A stretch of 64,000 bases of DNA from Streptomyces sp. SN-593. GTDB taxonomy: Bacteria; Actinomycetota; Actinomycetes; Streptomycetales; Streptomycetaceae. Both the position numbers and the translations under genes were made by a program. Location of the stretch: positions 930,001-994,000 of the forward strand of contig NZ_AP018365.1 in NCBI RefSeq assembly GCF_016756395.1. Reading direction: 5' to 3'. The notes under the pieces are model-generated. The model was not told where the DNA came from, ran no database searches, and worked only from the letters and a program-made list of their open reading frames with translations. Shown piece by piece: positions 42,786-51,642 of this stretch; within the stretch, counting starts at the first letter, position 1; each line of letters opens with the position of its first letter.

Positions 42786-43340
42786 GCTCGGCCAGGCCTC
42801 CGCCAGGATCTTGCGGGTGTCCGCCAGCAGTTGCGGCAGCACCTTCGTGTTGCCGACCACCGGCATGAAGTTCACGTCCCCGCCCCAGCGGGGCACCACG
42901 TGCTGGTGCAGGTGCGCCGCGATGCCCGCGCCCGCCACGTCCCCCTGGTTCATCCCGATGTTGAACCCCTGCGCGCCCGACGCGGAGCGCAGCGCGGCCA
43001 TCGCCTGCTTCGTCAGCAGCGCGACCTCCGCCGTCTCGCCCTCGTCCAGCTCCGTGTAGTCCGCGACGTGCCGGTAGGGCACGAGCATCAGGTGCCCGCT
43101 GTTGTACGGGTAGAGGTTGAGCACGGCGTACGCCCGCTCGCCGCGCGCGACGACCAGCCCGTCCTCGTCGGACTTCGAGGGGATCACGCAGAAGGGACAC
43201 CCGTCGCCCGCGCCGGGCCCGGTCGGCTTGTTCTCGCCCTGGATGTACGCCATCCGATGCGGAGTCCACAGCCGCTGGAACGCGTCCGGACCTCCCGCCC
43301 CACCGCGCTGCTCCGGCTCACTCGTCATGCCGTTCAGCAT
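42783..43340 (-). CDS. HIT-family nucleotide hydrolase/phosphorylase
   Basis: A 185-residue protein. The histidine triad is 'HLHQHVVPRW', and 'GCPFC' near residue 44 is the N-terminal metal-type cysteine pair. 'YPYNSGHLMLVPYRHVADYTEL' is typical. In mycobacteria the HIT gene next to pgsA encodes an Ap4A phosphorylase, and this is the positional equivalent. ATG 43340 has GAGGGG 8 nt upstream; the ATG four codons later ('MTSEPEQ') is the alternative start but has no ribosome site. Confidence 0.9.
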   Translation of the reverse strand: MLNGMTSEPEQRGGAGGPDAFQRLWTPHRMAYIQGENKPTGPGAGDGCPFCVIPSKSDEDGLVVARGERAYAVLNLYPYNSGHLMLVPYRHVADYTELDEGETAEVALLTKQAMAALRSASGAQGFNIGMNQGDVAGAGIAAHLHQHVVPRWGGDVNFMPVVGNTKVLPQLLADTRKILAEAWPS

Positions 43341-43406
43341 ATGGCCATCCCCTCGCCCCGCGTGTCGCCGGGGCCGTCCCGGGCCGGGGCCCGCGATCCT
43401 GGCGGA

Positions 43407-44066
43407 ATGGCCGCCGACCCCCGCCTCGCCCGCTGGGAGGACCGCAGCGAACTGCCCCTCTTCGCCGTGGGTCTCCTCTTCCTGACCGCGTACGCCGTGC
43501 ACGTGCTGGCCCGCGGGATGCCCCCGCAGGGGCACGACGCGTGCCTGGCCGTGGTCTACGGCGCCTGGGCGGTGTTCCTCGTCGACTACCTGGTGCGCTG
43601 GCGGCTGGGTCCGGACCGCTCGCTGGCGGTGCATGTGCGCCACCACCTGCTGGACACGGTCGTCCTGGTCCTGCCGCTGCTGCGCCCGCTGCGCTTCGTC
43701 GACACCTACCAGGCGGTGCAGCAGCGCCGGGAAGCACCGCGGCTGAACCTGTACGCGCGGGTGATCTCGTACACCGGCATCACCGCGGCCCTGCTCGGCT
43801 TCTCGGCGGCGCTGGCGGTGTACCAGGCGGAGCGCAACGCGCCCGGCTCGTCCATCCGCACCTTCGGCGACTCGGTGTGGTGGATGTGCTCGACCCTCAC
43901 CACGGTCGGCTACGGGGACGCCACCCCGGTCACGGCGCTCGGCCGCACCATCGCGGTGGGGCTGATGGTGTGCGGTGTGGCGCTGCTGGGCGCGGTGACC
44001 GGCTCGTTCTCCTCGTGGCTGGTGCAGGTCTTCGCCCGGGAGGGCGAGCGGCCCCCGGTCCGCTGA
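43407..44066 (+). CDS. Potassium channel family protein
   Basis: A 219-residue membrane protein. The selectivity filter 'TVGYGD' is at 166-171 and is preceded by the pore helix 'SVWWMCSTLT'. Hydrophobic segments near 17-35, 46-64, 81-94 and 118-138, plus a last helix at 180-203, suggest a voltage-sensor-like S1-S4 followed by S5-pore-S6. A 'RRxRF'-like charge row is present but sparse, so voltage gating is uncertain. It converges with thrS and diverges from the HIT gene. Confidence 0.88.
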   Translation: MAADPRLARWEDRSELPLFAVGLLFLTAYAVHVLARGMPPQGHDACLAVVYGAWAVFLVDYLVRWRLGPDRSLAVHVRHHLLDTVVLVLPLLRPLRFVDTYQAVQQRREAPRLNLYARVISYTGITAALLGFSAALAVYQAERNAPGSSIRTFGDSVWWMCSTLTTVGYGDATPVTALGRTIAVGLMVCGVALLGAVTGSFSSWLVQVFAREGERPPVR

Positions 44067-44111
44067 ACCGCGGCGGACCGGGGGCCGGGACGCAGGCCCG
44101 GGGGCCGGGGC

Positions 44112-46094
44112 TCAGACCTGCACGCGGCGCTCCACGACGTCCACGAGCTTGGCCAGCGCCTCGTCGCGCGGGACGTTGTTCTCCTGCGAGCCGTCGCGGT
44201 AGCGGAAGGAGACGGTGCCGTGCGACATGTCGTCGTCGCCGACGATGATCATGAACGGCGGCTTCTGGCGCTGCCAGGTCCTGATCTTCTTCTGCATCCG
44301 GTCCGAGGAGGAGTCCACCTCGACCCGCAGCCCCTTGCGCCTGGCCTCGGCCGCGAACTCCTGGAGGTAGGGCACGTGCGCGTCGCCGACCGGGATGCCG
44401 ACCGCCTGCACCGGGGCCAGCCACGCCGGGAAGGCGCCGGCGTAGTGCTCCAGCAGCACCGCGAAGAACCGCTCGATGGAGCCGAACAGCGCCCGGTGGA
44501 TCATCACCGGCTGCTGCCGGGTGCCGTCGGCCGCGGTGTACTCCAGCTTGAAGCGGGCCGGCTGCTGGAAGTCGACCTGGATCGTGGACATCTGCCAGGT
44601 CCGGCCGATGGCGTCGCGTGCCTGGACCGAGATCTTCGGGCCGTAGAAGGCGGCTCCGCCCGGGTCCATCACGAGTTCCAGGCCCTGCTTCTCCGCGGCC
44701 TGCCGGAGCTGCTCGGTGGCCTCGGCCCACTCGTGGTCCTCGCCGATGAACTTGTCGCCCTCGCCCCGGGTGGACAGCTCCAGGTAGAAGTCGCTGAGGC
44801 CGTAGTCCCGCAGCAGGTTCAGCACGAAGGTGAGCAGCGAGTCCAGCTCGTCGGGCACCTGCTCCTTGGTGCAGTAGATGTGCGAGTCGTCCTGGGTGAA
44901 GCCCCGGGCCCGGGTCAGGCCGTGCACGACACCGGACTTCTCGTAGCGGTACACCGTGCCGAACTCGAAGAGCCTGAGCGGCAGTTCGCGGTAGGAGCGG
45001 CCGCGGGCGTCGAAGATCAGGTTGTGCATCGGGCAGTTCATGGCCTTGAGGTAGTAGTCCTGCCCCTCGAACTCCATGGGGGGGAACATGCCCTCGGCGT
45101 AGTGCGGCAGGTGGCCGGAGGTCTCGTAGAGCTTCGCCTTGGTGATGTGCGGGGTGTTGACGAACTCGTACCCCGCCTCCTCGTGGCGCTTGCGGGAGTA
45201 CTCCTCCATCTCCTTGCGGATCACCCCGCCCTTGGGGTGGAAGACCGCCAGGCCCGAGCCCAGCTCGTCGGGGAAGGAGAACAGGTCGAGTTCGGAGCCG
45301 AGCTTGCGGTGGTCGCGCTTCTCCGCCTCGGCGAGGAAGTCCAGGTGGGCCTTGAGCTCGTCCCTGGTGGGCCACGCGGTGCCGTAGATCCGCTGGAGCT
45401 GTGGGTTCTTCTCGCTGCCGCGCCAGTAGGCGGCCGCGTTGCGCATCAGCTTGAAGGCCGGGATGGCGCGCGTGGTGGGCAGGTGCGGGCCGCGGCACAG
45501 GTCCTTCCAGCACAGCTCGCCGGTCTTCGCGTCGAGGTTGTCGTAGATGGTCAGCTCGCCGCCGCCCACCTCGACGTCGGCGCCGTCGTCGGCCCCGGCC
45601 GCGGCGCCCTTGAGGCCGATCAGCTCCAGCTTGTACGGCTCGTCGGCCAGTTCCTCGCGCGCGGCGGCGTCGGTGACCGGGCGCCGGGAGAAGCGCTGGC
45701 CGCGCTTCTGGATCTCCTGCATCCGCTTCTCGATGGCCTTCAGGTCATCGGGGGTGAAGGGCTTCGGGACGTCGAAGTCGTAGTAGAAGCCGTCCTTGAT
45801 CGGCGGGCCGATGCCGAGCTTGGCCTCGGGGAAGACGTCCTGCACCGCCTGCGCCATCACGTGGGCGGTGGAGTGCCGCAGGATGTTCAGCCCGTCGGGG
45901 CTGGTGATGTCCACGGCCTCGACCTCGTCGCCGTCGGCGACCGGGTAGGCGAGGTCCTTGAGCACGCCGCCGACCCGGGCGGCGACCACGGAGCGCTCGC
46001 CCTCGAACAGATCGGCCGCGGTCGTGCCCGTCGTGACCAACCGCTCTTCCGGTGCGGCGGAATCGCGTTTGATGATCACACGGAGGTCTGACAC
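44112..46094 (-). CDS. thrS: Threonyl-tRNA synthetase
   Basis: A 660-residue class II synthetase with all domains. There is an N-terminal TGS domain ('[20 protein letters not shown]'), an editing domain with '[12 protein letters not shown]', and a catalytic core with motif 2 '[20 protein letters not shown]'. The anticodon-binding domain ends '[10 protein letters not shown]'. The start is GTG 46094, chosen for AGGAG 7 nt upstream. It marks the end of the core block; beyond it the accessory region begins. Confidence 0.97.
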   Translation of the reverse strand: MSDLRVIIKRDSAAPEERLVTTGTTAADLFEGERSVVAARVGGVLKDLAYPVADGDEVEAVDITSPDGLNILRHSTAHVMAQAVQDVFPEAKLGIGPPIKDGFYYDFDVPKPFTPDDLKAIEKRMQEIQKRGQRFSRRPVTDAAAREELADEPYKLELIGLKGAAAGADDGADVEVGGGELTIYDNLDAKTGELCWKDLCRGPHLPTTRAIPAFKLMRNAAAYWRGSEKNPQLQRIYGTAWPTRDELKAHLDFLAEAEKRDHRKLGSELDLFSFPDELGSGLAVFHPKGGVIRKEMEEYSRKRHEEAGYEFVNTPHITKAKLYETSGHLPHYAEGMFPPMEFEGQDYYLKAMNCPMHNLIFDARGRSYRELPLRLFEFGTVYRYEKSGVVHGLTRARGFTQDDSHIYCTKEQVPDELDSLLTFVLNLLRDYGLSDFYLELSTRGEGDKFIGEDHEWAEATEQLRQAAEKQGLELVMDPGGAAFYGPKISVQARDAIGRTWQMSTIQVDFQQPARFKLEYTAADGTRQQPVMIHRALFGSIERFFAVLLEHYAGAFPAWLAPVQAVGIPVGDAHVPYLQEFAAEARRKGLRVEVDSSSDRMQKKIRTWQRQKPPFMIIVGDDDMSHGTVSFRYRDGSQENNVPRDEALAKLVDVVERRVQV

Positions 46095-46308
46095 CGGTCT
46101 GCTCCTGACTTGAGGCTTGCGTGCGCGGGCGGGTCGCCTGCCGCCGCTGCGCTGAATCGTACCGAGCCGGGGCGGCCGATCGCGAAGCCGAGGGGTGGGG
46201 CCGGGCGCGGCCGACCGCGGAGCCCGGGGGCGAACGCCGGACGCGGCGGGCGGCGGCCCGTCCCGGGTGCTCGCCGGGGCCTGTCCGGCGGATCTTTGCG
46301 GGCAGGTC

Positions 46309-46872
46309 CTACGGGCGGGGCTCCCGCCGCTCGCGCAGGACCGCGGCGGTGTGCTCGTACCACTCGCGGTTGGCACGCTCGAAGGCGAGGCCGCGCAGGC
46401 AGGTGAGGTAGGGCCCGATCCGGCTGCCGCCGCGCAGGTACTCCTCCTCCGTGGCGTCGCCGCGCATCGTGCGCAGCAGCCCTTCGAACAGCTCGATCCG
46501 GGCCTGGGCGAAGGCGGTCCGCTCGGCGAGGCGGGCGGTGAGGACGTCCGGATCGACGTGGTCGGCGGCCTGCACCTTGACCATGAGGTCGTCGCGGATC
46601 AGCGACGGCTTCCCGGTGGTCCCGGCGAACCGTTCGAGCTCGGCGAGGCCGAGGTCGGTGACCTGGTAGACGCGCTTGTCGGGCCGGCCCTCCTGCGCCA
46701 CCCTGCGGCCGGTGACCAGGCCGGCCCGCTCCAGCTTCGGCAGTTCCGCGTAGAGCTGCTGGGGCGCGGCCTGCCAGAAGTTGGCCACCCCCCTGTCGAA
46801 CGCCTTCGCGAGCTGGTAGCCGCTCAGCTCCTCGTCGAGCAGCGCCGCGAGCACGGCGTGGCGCAGCGCCAT
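46309..46872 (-). CDS. PadR-family transcriptional regulator
   Basis: A 187-residue regulator. The N-terminal winged helix '[27 protein letters not shown]' and the wing '[19 protein letters not shown]' are typical PadR. The C-terminal half ('[20 protein letters not shown]' region) is the PadR dimerisation/effector domain, placing it in the longer Vir-type subgroup. ATG 46872 has GGAGGAGG 8 nt upstream. It diverges from the NTF2-like gene across operator-like repeats, so it probably represses that gene and itself. Confidence 0.9.
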   Translation of the reverse strand: MALRHAVLAALLDEELSGYQLAKAFDRGVANFWQAAPQQLYAELPKLERAGLVTGRRVAQEGRPDKRVYQVTDLGLAELERFAGTTGKPSLIRDDLMVKVQAADHVDPDVLTARLAERTAFAQARIELFEGLLRTMRGDATEEEYLRGGSRIGPYLTCLRGLAFERANREWYEHTAAVLRERREPRP

Positions 46873-46952
46873 CCGGTCGGCCTCCTCCGCTGTCCCCGGA
46901 AGTGCGGTGCCGGCCGCGGGGTTGTCCCGGGGTCCGCACCCGTGCATCATCC

Positions 46953-46989
46953 TACTCAAGAATATGAGTACCCCATTCGATGAGTACTC
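46953..46989. promoter_or_regulatory. Operator-like inverted repeats in the PadR/NTF2-like divergent promoter
   Basis: Perfect inverted repeat TACTCA-N6-TGAGTA (46953-46970) followed 10 bp later by TGAGTACTC (46981-46989), which repeats the same half-site. The sites lie between divergent start codons, 80 bp before the padR-like start. Likely operator for the PadR-type protein; binding is inferred. Confidence 0.6.
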
Positions 46990-47034
46990 CGTGACCGGGA
47001 CCCCCGCGGCCCCAGGACCAGGAGAGCCGCCGCC

Positions 47035-47472
47035 ATGACGTCGACCGACACCGCCGTGGACCGCTTCCGCACCGCCGTCGAGCAGCGCGACCTCGGGGCG
47101 ATGACCGACCTGTTCACCGAGGACGTCCGCCTGTACAGCCCGGTGAAGTTCCGCCCCTTCGAGGGCCGGGACCAGGTGCTCGGCCTGCTCAACGTCCTCC
47201 TGCGCACCTTCGAGGACTTCCGCTACGTCGGCCGCCTCGACGGCGCCGCCCACACCCTCGTCGACGGCGGCGAGACCCCGGCCGCGGTGCTGCTCTTCCG
47301 CGCCACCGTGAACGGCCGCGAGATCAACGGGATCGACCTGATCCACCTCGACCCGGCGGGCCGCATCCGCGAGTTCACGGTGATGGTCCGCCCGCAGTCC
47401 GCGGTCCACACGCTGGGCGAGGCGGTCCTCGCCGGGCTGGTCGAGGACGGGCTGGCGCCGGCGCCGCGGTAG
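47035..47472 (+). CDS. NTF2-like/SnoaL-fold protein
   Basis: A 145-residue single-domain protein of the nuclear transport factor 2-like superfamily. 'VDRFRTAVEQRDLGAMTDLFTEDVRLYSPV' is the typical N-terminal helix and strand, and 'IRLEFTVMVRP'-like 'GRIREFTVMVRPQSAV' is the final strand. The fold serves isomerases, hydratases and pure binding proteins, and no catalytic set can be fixed here. AGGAG precedes the ATG. It is transcribed divergently from the PadR gene and is probably its target. Confidence 0.85.
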   Translation: MTSTDTAVDRFRTAVEQRDLGAMTDLFTEDVRLYSPVKFRPFEGRDQVLGLLNVLLRTFEDFRYVGRLDGAAHTLVDGGETPAAVLLFRATVNGREINGIDLIHLDPAGRIREFTVMVRPQSAVHTLGEAVLAGLVEDGLAPAPR

Positions 47473-47531
47473 CGCGGCAAGAACGCCCGGCCGCGTCCCG
47501 AAGGTGCGGCCGGCGGCGGGCGGGCGCGGCG

Positions 47532-47618
47532 CGGCGGGTACGACGACGGGTGCGCGCGGCATCCGCGGCTCCGGCGGGTAGGACGACGGGTGCGCGCGGC
47601 ATCCGCGGCTCCGGCGGG
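47532..47618. repeat. 40-bp tandem repeat, 2.2 copies
   Basis: Units 47532-47571 and 47572-47611 differ at only one position, with a partial third copy to 47618. They lie in the intergenic region between the NTF2-like gene and the convergent FAD monooxygenase gene. Confidence 0.8.
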
Positions 47619-47632
47619 CGCGGCGCCCGGGG

Positions 47633-48967
47633 TCACCGCCGGGGCGTGGGGGCGTCCGGGAGGGCGGCGCCCTGGAGTGGGGCGCCGTCGGGGGCGGTGG
47701 AGTCGGCGCCGTCCTGCCCGGCGGTGACGTGCGCGGCGGTGACGTGCGCGGCGTCGTCGTCGTGCGGGTCCGTGGACAGGAGCTGCTCGGCGCCGCCTTC
47801 CAGCAGCGCGGCGGTCTCGGTGGAGCGCGGCAGCATGGTTCCCTCGTAGGCGCGGACGGCGTCGGCGACCGTGGCCTCGCGTGCCAGCGCGAGCGCGAGT
47901 TCGGCGGCGTCGAGCATGGCGAGGTTCACCCCGACCCCCAGCGGGGGCATCAGGTGGGCGGCGTCCCCGAGCAGGGCCACGGCCGGGTCGTGCGGCCAGG
48001 TGTGCGGGACGGGGAGCGCGAAGATCGGCCGGTCGACGTACGGGCCGTCGTTGTCGGTGACCAGCCGCCGCATCCGGGGCGACCAGTGCGCGAACTCGTC
48101 GAGGAGCAGGGCGCGCAGTGCGTCGGTGTCGGCGACCGTCAGGCCGCGCCCGGCGATCCAGTCGACCGGCACGCGCCGGATGACGTACACGCGGATGTGG
48201 TCGCCGCTGTTGCGCTGGGCGAACATGGCGCGCTCGCCGTCGGCCGCGTGGGCACCGCCCCGGCCGACCAGTGCGGCGATCTCGGGGTGGCGGCGGTCGA
48301 CGTCGGAGAACCACGCCTCCAGGAAGCCGACCCCGGTGTACCCGGGTCGGGCGGCGGACACGGCCGGGCGCACCCGGGAGAAGGCGCCGTCGGCGCCGAC
48401 GACGAGGTCGGCCTCCGCGGTGGTGCCGTCGGCGAAGCACAGCCGGCGCGGCCCTCCGGCGGCGCCCTCGACCCGGTCGAGGGCGTGGCCCCAGCGCACG
48501 GTGCCCGGTCGGAGGGACTCCAGCAGCAGGTCGCGGAGCTGGCCGCGGTCGATCTCCGGCTTGAACAGGTCGCCGTCCTCGGGAAGGTGGTGGTCGAGGA
48601 GGGCGCCGGACAGGTCCAGCCGCCGCATCTCCTGCCCTTCCGGCCGGGCCAGCGCGAAGAAGGCGTCGAGCAGCCCGGCCTCGCGCAGGGCGATCTGGCC
48701 GTTGTCGGCGTGCAGGTCGAGCGTGCCGCCCTGGTCGCGGGAGTCGGCGTGCGGTGCGCGGTCGTGGACGGTGACCTCGATGCCGTGCCGCTGGAGGATG
48801 CGGGCGCAGGTCAGCCCGCCGGGGCCGGCGCCGACGACGTGGATCCTCGGGCGGGCGGGGCCCGCCACGGGCCCGACGGCCCGCCCGGGGCGCGGGCGGG
48901 TGCCAGGTGTTTCGGAGGTTTCCCCGTGTACGGGGGTCGCGGGGACTTCGGGGGTCGCGGGATTCAT
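47633..48967 (-). CDS. FAD-dependent monooxygenase (TetX/PHBH-like)
   Basis: A 444-residue flavoprotein of the class A monooxygenase family. The dinucleotide motif is 'VVGAGPGGLTCARIL', the DG motif 'DLVVGADGAFSRVR', and the GD motif 'ALLGDAAHLMPPLGVGVNLAM'. 'GGTLDLHADNGQIAL' resembles TetX-type enzymes, so hydroxylation of an aromatic or antibiotic substrate is possible. ATG 48967 has AGGGAG 4-5 nt upstream. The C-terminal 50 residues are low complexity. It faces a TetR gene across an IS110 element, which suggests TetR control that the insertion may have disturbed. Confidence 0.88.
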   Translation of the reverse strand: MNPATPEVPATPVHGETSETPGTRPRPGRAVGPVAGPARPRIHVVGAGPGGLTCARILQRHGIEVTVHDRAPHADSRDQGGTLDLHADNGQIALREAGLLDAFFALARPEGQEMRRLDLSGALLDHHLPEDGDLFKPEIDRGQLRDLLLESLRPGTVRWGHALDRVEGAAGGPRRLCFADGTTAEADLVVGADGAFSRVRPAVSAARPGYTGVGFLEAWFSDVDRRHPEIAALVGRGGAHAADGERAMFAQRNSGDHIRVYVIRRVPVDWIAGRGLTVADTDALRALLLDEFAHWSPRMRRLVTDNDGPYVDRPIFALPVPHTWPHDPAVALLGDAAHLMPPLGVGVNLAMLDAAELALALAREATVADAVRAYEGTMLPRSTETAALLEGGAEQLLSTDPHDDDAAHVTAAHVTAGQDGADSTAPDGAPLQGAALPDAPTPRR

Positions 48968-48989
48968 GGGGCTCCCTAAGAATGGTTGG

Positions 48990-49170
48990 CGGTCCGGGAG
49001 GACCGGGTATGGCTGATGGGGTTCTGCCGTTGATGGCTCCGAAGGAATGGCCGCCCGGTCCTCCGGGACGCTCCGACCACTGATTGAGAACTGCGGCCAT
49101 CGCTGGTTAGGGACCTGTCGGCGGAGTGTTCTTCGGGCCACGGAAGTGCTGGTCACGGTGGAATGGAAGC
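48990..49170 (+). ncRNA. Candidate IS110 bridge RNA region
   Basis: IS110 elements of the long-left-end type express a bridge RNA from the non-coding DNA 5' of the transposase. Here 48992-49007 can pair with 49054-49069 (15 of 16 positions, one G-G mismatch) across a 46-nt loop. The first arm also folds locally as GGTCC-GGGA-GGACC. This is compatible with a structured RNA containing loops. Target- and donor-pairing loops were not verified, and part of the region may belong to the interrupted promoter instead. Confidence 0.3.
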
Positions 49171-49176
49171 GACGGG

Positions 49177-50382
49177 TTGAGCACTCGACAGGGCCGGATA
49201 TGGGTCGGCATCGACGCGGGCAAGGGGCACCACTGGGCGGTGGCCCTGGACGCAGACGGCGAGACGTTGTTCTCGACGAAGGTGATCAACGACGAGGCCC
49301 AGATCCTCGCTCTCATCGAGACCGCCCGAGAGCGGGCCGACGAGATCCGCTGGGCGGTGGACATCTCCGGCCGAGCTTCCACGCTCCTGCTGGCCTTGCT
49401 GGTCGCCCACGGACAGAGCGTGGTCTACGTGCCGGGCCGCACGGTCAACCGGATGACCGGCGCGTACAAGGGCGAGGGGAAGACCGACGCCAAGGACGCG
49501 CGGGTCATCGCCGATCAGGCACGCATGCGCCCGAAGGGCTTCGCCGTTTTGGACACGCCTCCTGAGCTGGTCACCAGCCTGAGGGTGCTGACGAACTACC
49601 GGACCGACCTGATCGCCGACCGCGTTCGGCTGATCAACCGGCTTCGCGATCTGCTGGTGGGCATCTGCCCGGCCCTGGAGCGGGCCTTCGACTACTCCGC
49701 GGCCAAAGGCCCGGTCGTCATGCTGACCGAGTACCAGACCCCGGCTGCCCTGCGCCGCATCGGCGTCAAGCGTCTGACGACCTGGCTCGAACGCCGCAAG
49801 ATCCGCAGCGCCGCCGACGTCGCCGCCAAGGCGGTCGAGGCCGCCCAGTCCCAGCAGATCGCACTGCCCGGCGAGAAACGGTCGGCGAAGCTGGTCTGCG
49901 ACCTCGCCCACCAGCTCCTGGCCCTGGACGAGCGGATCAAGGACAACGACCGGGAGATCCGTGAGACCTTCCACACCGACGACCGCGCCGAGATCATAGA
50001 GTCCATGCCCGGCATGGGGCCCATCCTGGGCGCCGAGTTCATCGCCATCGTCGGCGACCTGTCCGGCTACCGCGACGCCGGCAGCCTCGCCTCGCACGCC
50101 GGCCTCGCCCCGGTCGCACGGGACTCCGGCCGCCGCACCGGCAACTACCACCGGCCCAAACGCTACAGCCGGCGCCTGCGCCGGGTGTTCTACATGGCTG
50201 CCCAGTCCGTGATGATGCGGCCGGGCCCGTCCCGGGACTACTACCTCAGGAAGCGAGGCGAGGGGCTGCTGCACACTCAGGCCCTGCTCTCGCTCGCCCG
50301 CCGCCGAGTCGACGTGCTGTGGGCGATGCTGCGTGACGGAAAGCCGTTCACCTCCGCCCCACCGGTCACACAAGCGGCTTGA
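49177..50382 (+). CDS. IS110-family transposase (DEDD recombinase)
   Basis: About 401 residues. The N-terminal RuvC-like DEDD domain begins 'IWVGIDAGKGHHWAVALDAD' (first Asp), continues with 'IRWAVDISG', and 'GKTDAKDARVIADQAR' carries the last acidic residues. The C-terminal Tnp domain has 'MPGMGPILGAEFIAIVGDL' and the serine motif 'HAGLAPVARDSGRRTG'. Both domains look complete and the frame is open, so the element may be active. The start is uncertain: TTG 49177 gives a normal N-terminus, and a GTG at 49126 is in frame. Confidence 0.93.
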   Translation: MSTRQGRIWVGIDAGKGHHWAVALDADGETLFSTKVINDEAQILALIETARERADEIRWAVDISGRASTLLLALLVAHGQSVVYVPGRTVNRMTGAYKGEGKTDAKDARVIADQARMRPKGFAVLDTPPELVTSLRVLTNYRTDLIADRVRLINRLRDLLVGICPALERAFDYSAAKGPVVMLTEYQTPAALRRIGVKRLTTWLERRKIRSAADVAAKAVEAAQSQQIALPGEKRSAKLVCDLAHQLLALDERIKDNDREIRETFHTDDRAEIIESMPGMGPILGAEFIAIVGDLSGYRDAGSLASHAGLAPVARDSGRRTGNYHRPKRYSRRLRRVFYMAAQSVMMRPGPSRDYYLRKRGEGLLHTQALLSLARRRVDVLWAMLRDGKPFTSAPPVTQAA

Positions 50383-50461
50383 CTTCGTCATTGAGATTCC
50401 TTCCGCCAATGCCGGGTCGCGGCGGGTCACCGCTGGGTCTCCGACACCGGAGACCATATGT

Positions 50462-50514
50462 ACAACGACTCCAAATATACAACCGTTCCAAATTCATCCG
50501 GACTCGGCTAGCCT
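50462..50514 (+). promoter_or_regulatory. tetR promoter: direct repeats and leaderless-type -10
   Basis: Two imperfect 17-bp direct repeats (50462-50478 and 50479-50495, both of the form ACAAC...TCCAAAT) are followed by TAGCCT (50509-50514), 7 nt before the tetR ATG. The spacing suits a leaderless transcript. The repeats could bind the TetR protein, although TetR operators are more often palindromes. Confidence 0.45.
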
Positions 50515-50521
50515 TACGGAC

Positions 50522-51151
50522 ATGGCAGAGACCACCGGCCGAGCCGGGACGGGCGGGCTGCGCGCGCGCAAGAAGGCCGCCACCCGCCAGGCGATCGCCG
50601 ACACGGCGCTGCGCCTCTTCCTGGAGCGCGGCTACGAACAGGTCGGCGTACGCGAGATCGCCGAGGGCGCCGACGTGTCGGTGTCGACGCTGTTCAACTA
50701 CTTCCCGCACGGCAAGGAGGCGCTGGTCTTCGACGAGGACGCCCGCAACGAGGAGGCCCTGGTGCGCGCGGTCACCGACCGCTCTCCCGGCCGGACGGTC
50801 CCGGAGGCCCTGCGCGCCCACCTCGTCCGCTTCGCCGTGGCCGGCCACAGCCGCGACCCCCGCTTCGCCGACCTCCAGCGGCTCGTCCAGGAGACCCCGG
50901 CCCTGACCGCGTACTCCCGCGCGATGTGGCTGCGCCACGAACACGCGCTGGCCCGTGCGCTCGCCGGCGAGACCGGCCGCCCGCAGGACGACCCGCTCTG
51001 TGCCGCCTACGCCCGTTTCACCCTGGAGACGATCGCGTTCGCCGGCACCCGCCCCGACCCCGCGGCCGCGATCGACGCGGCGTGCCTGCTCCTCGAACGC
51101 GGCTGGAGCGCGACGGCCGCGGGGGGCGGCGCGGCACCGAAGGAGGGCTGA
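50522..51151 (+). CDS. TetR-family transcriptional regulator
   Basis: A 209-residue regulator. The helix-turn-helix covers residues 18-65 ('IADTALRLFLERGYEQVGVR', 'DVSVSTLFNYFPHGKEAL'). The C-terminal ligand domain contains 'LRHEHALARALAGETGRPQDD'. ATG 50522 follows a TAGCCT -10 by 7 nt with no ribosome site, suggesting leaderless expression. It is transcribed away from the FAD monooxygenase gene, the typical layout of a TetR regulator and its monooxygenase target, now separated by an IS110 element. Confidence 0.9.
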   Translation: MAETTGRAGTGGLRARKKAATRQAIADTALRLFLERGYEQVGVREIAEGADVSVSTLFNYFPHGKEALVFDEDARNEEALVRAVTDRSPGRTVPEALRAHLVRFAVAGHSRDPRFADLQRLVQETPALTAYSRAMWLRHEHALARALAGETGRPQDDPLCAAYARFTLETIAFAGTRPDPAAAIDAACLLLERGWSATAAGGGAAPKEG

Positions 51152-51193
51152 CGTCCCCCGCGCGGCCGGGCGGAGGGGCGGCGCGGGCGCCCG

Positions 51194-51640
51194 TCAGCGC
51201 GGGTCGGTGCCCAGTGCGCCGTCGGTGTGGCGGGCGCCCTCCGTGCCCCGGGCGCCGTCGGTGTCGTCGTCGGCACGGCCGTCGTAGGCGGCGCGGGCGG
51301 TGAGCACCCGGGTCGCGTTCGCCTTGGACCAGTCCGCGATGGCGGTGGTCAGCGCGCCCGCCTCACGGCCGAGGTCGGTGAGGGAGTACTCCACCCGGGG
51401 CGGGACGGTCGGGTAGACGGTGCGCCGGACCAGGCCGTCGCGTTCGAGGTTGCGCAGCGCCTGGGTCAGGGACTTCTGGGTCACGCCCTCGATGTGACGG
51501 CGCAGCACGGTGAAGCGCAGGGGCCGGTCGTTCCGGCCGAGCACCCCCAGGATGTAGAGCGCCCACTTGTTCGCCAGCACGCTCACGACCGTCCGCGACG
51601 GGCAGTCCTTCGCGTACGTGACCCTCATGTCGGTATCCAT
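51194..51640 (-). CDS. HxlR-family winged-helix regulator
   Basis: A 148-residue HxlR protein. 'CPSRTVVSVLANKWALYILGVLG' is the family N-terminus including the conserved Cys13, 'LRRHIEGVTQKSLTQALRNL' is the recognition helix region, and 'VEYSLTDLGREAGALTTAI' the wing end. The N-terminal Cys often senses reactive electrophiles or oxidants in this family. ATG 51640 was chosen over the one four codons later. It diverges from the NmrA-like gene and probably regulates it. The last 30 residues are Gly/Thr/Asp repeats of low complexity. Confidence 0.9.
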   Translation of the reverse strand: MDTDMRVTYAKDCPSRTVVSVLANKWALYILGVLGRNDRPLRFTVLRRHIEGVTQKSLTQALRNLERDGLVRRTVYPTVPPRVEYSLTDLGREAGALTTAIADWSKANATRVLTARAAYDGRADDDTDGARGTEGARHTDGALGTDPR

Positions 51641-51642
51641 CA

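Larger units (their letters stand above)
48970..50460 (+). mobile_element. IS110-family insertion sequence (ends not resolved)
   Basis: A DEDD transposase gene lies between two genes that look like a former divergent pair (FAD monooxygenase and TetR). IS110 elements lack long terminal inverted repeats and usually make no target duplication, so the exact ends cannot be set without an empty-site comparison. The element must lie within roughly 48970-50460. The non-coding stretch before the transposase is about 200 nt, which fits the long left end of the IS110 subgroup. Confidence 0.75.

Noticed and set aside
46095..46308. Possible leader/T-box upstream of thrS
   Set aside because: No T-box sequence or specifier stem could be seen, and AGGAG directly precedes the GTG. 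T-boxes in actinobacteria are mostly on ileS.
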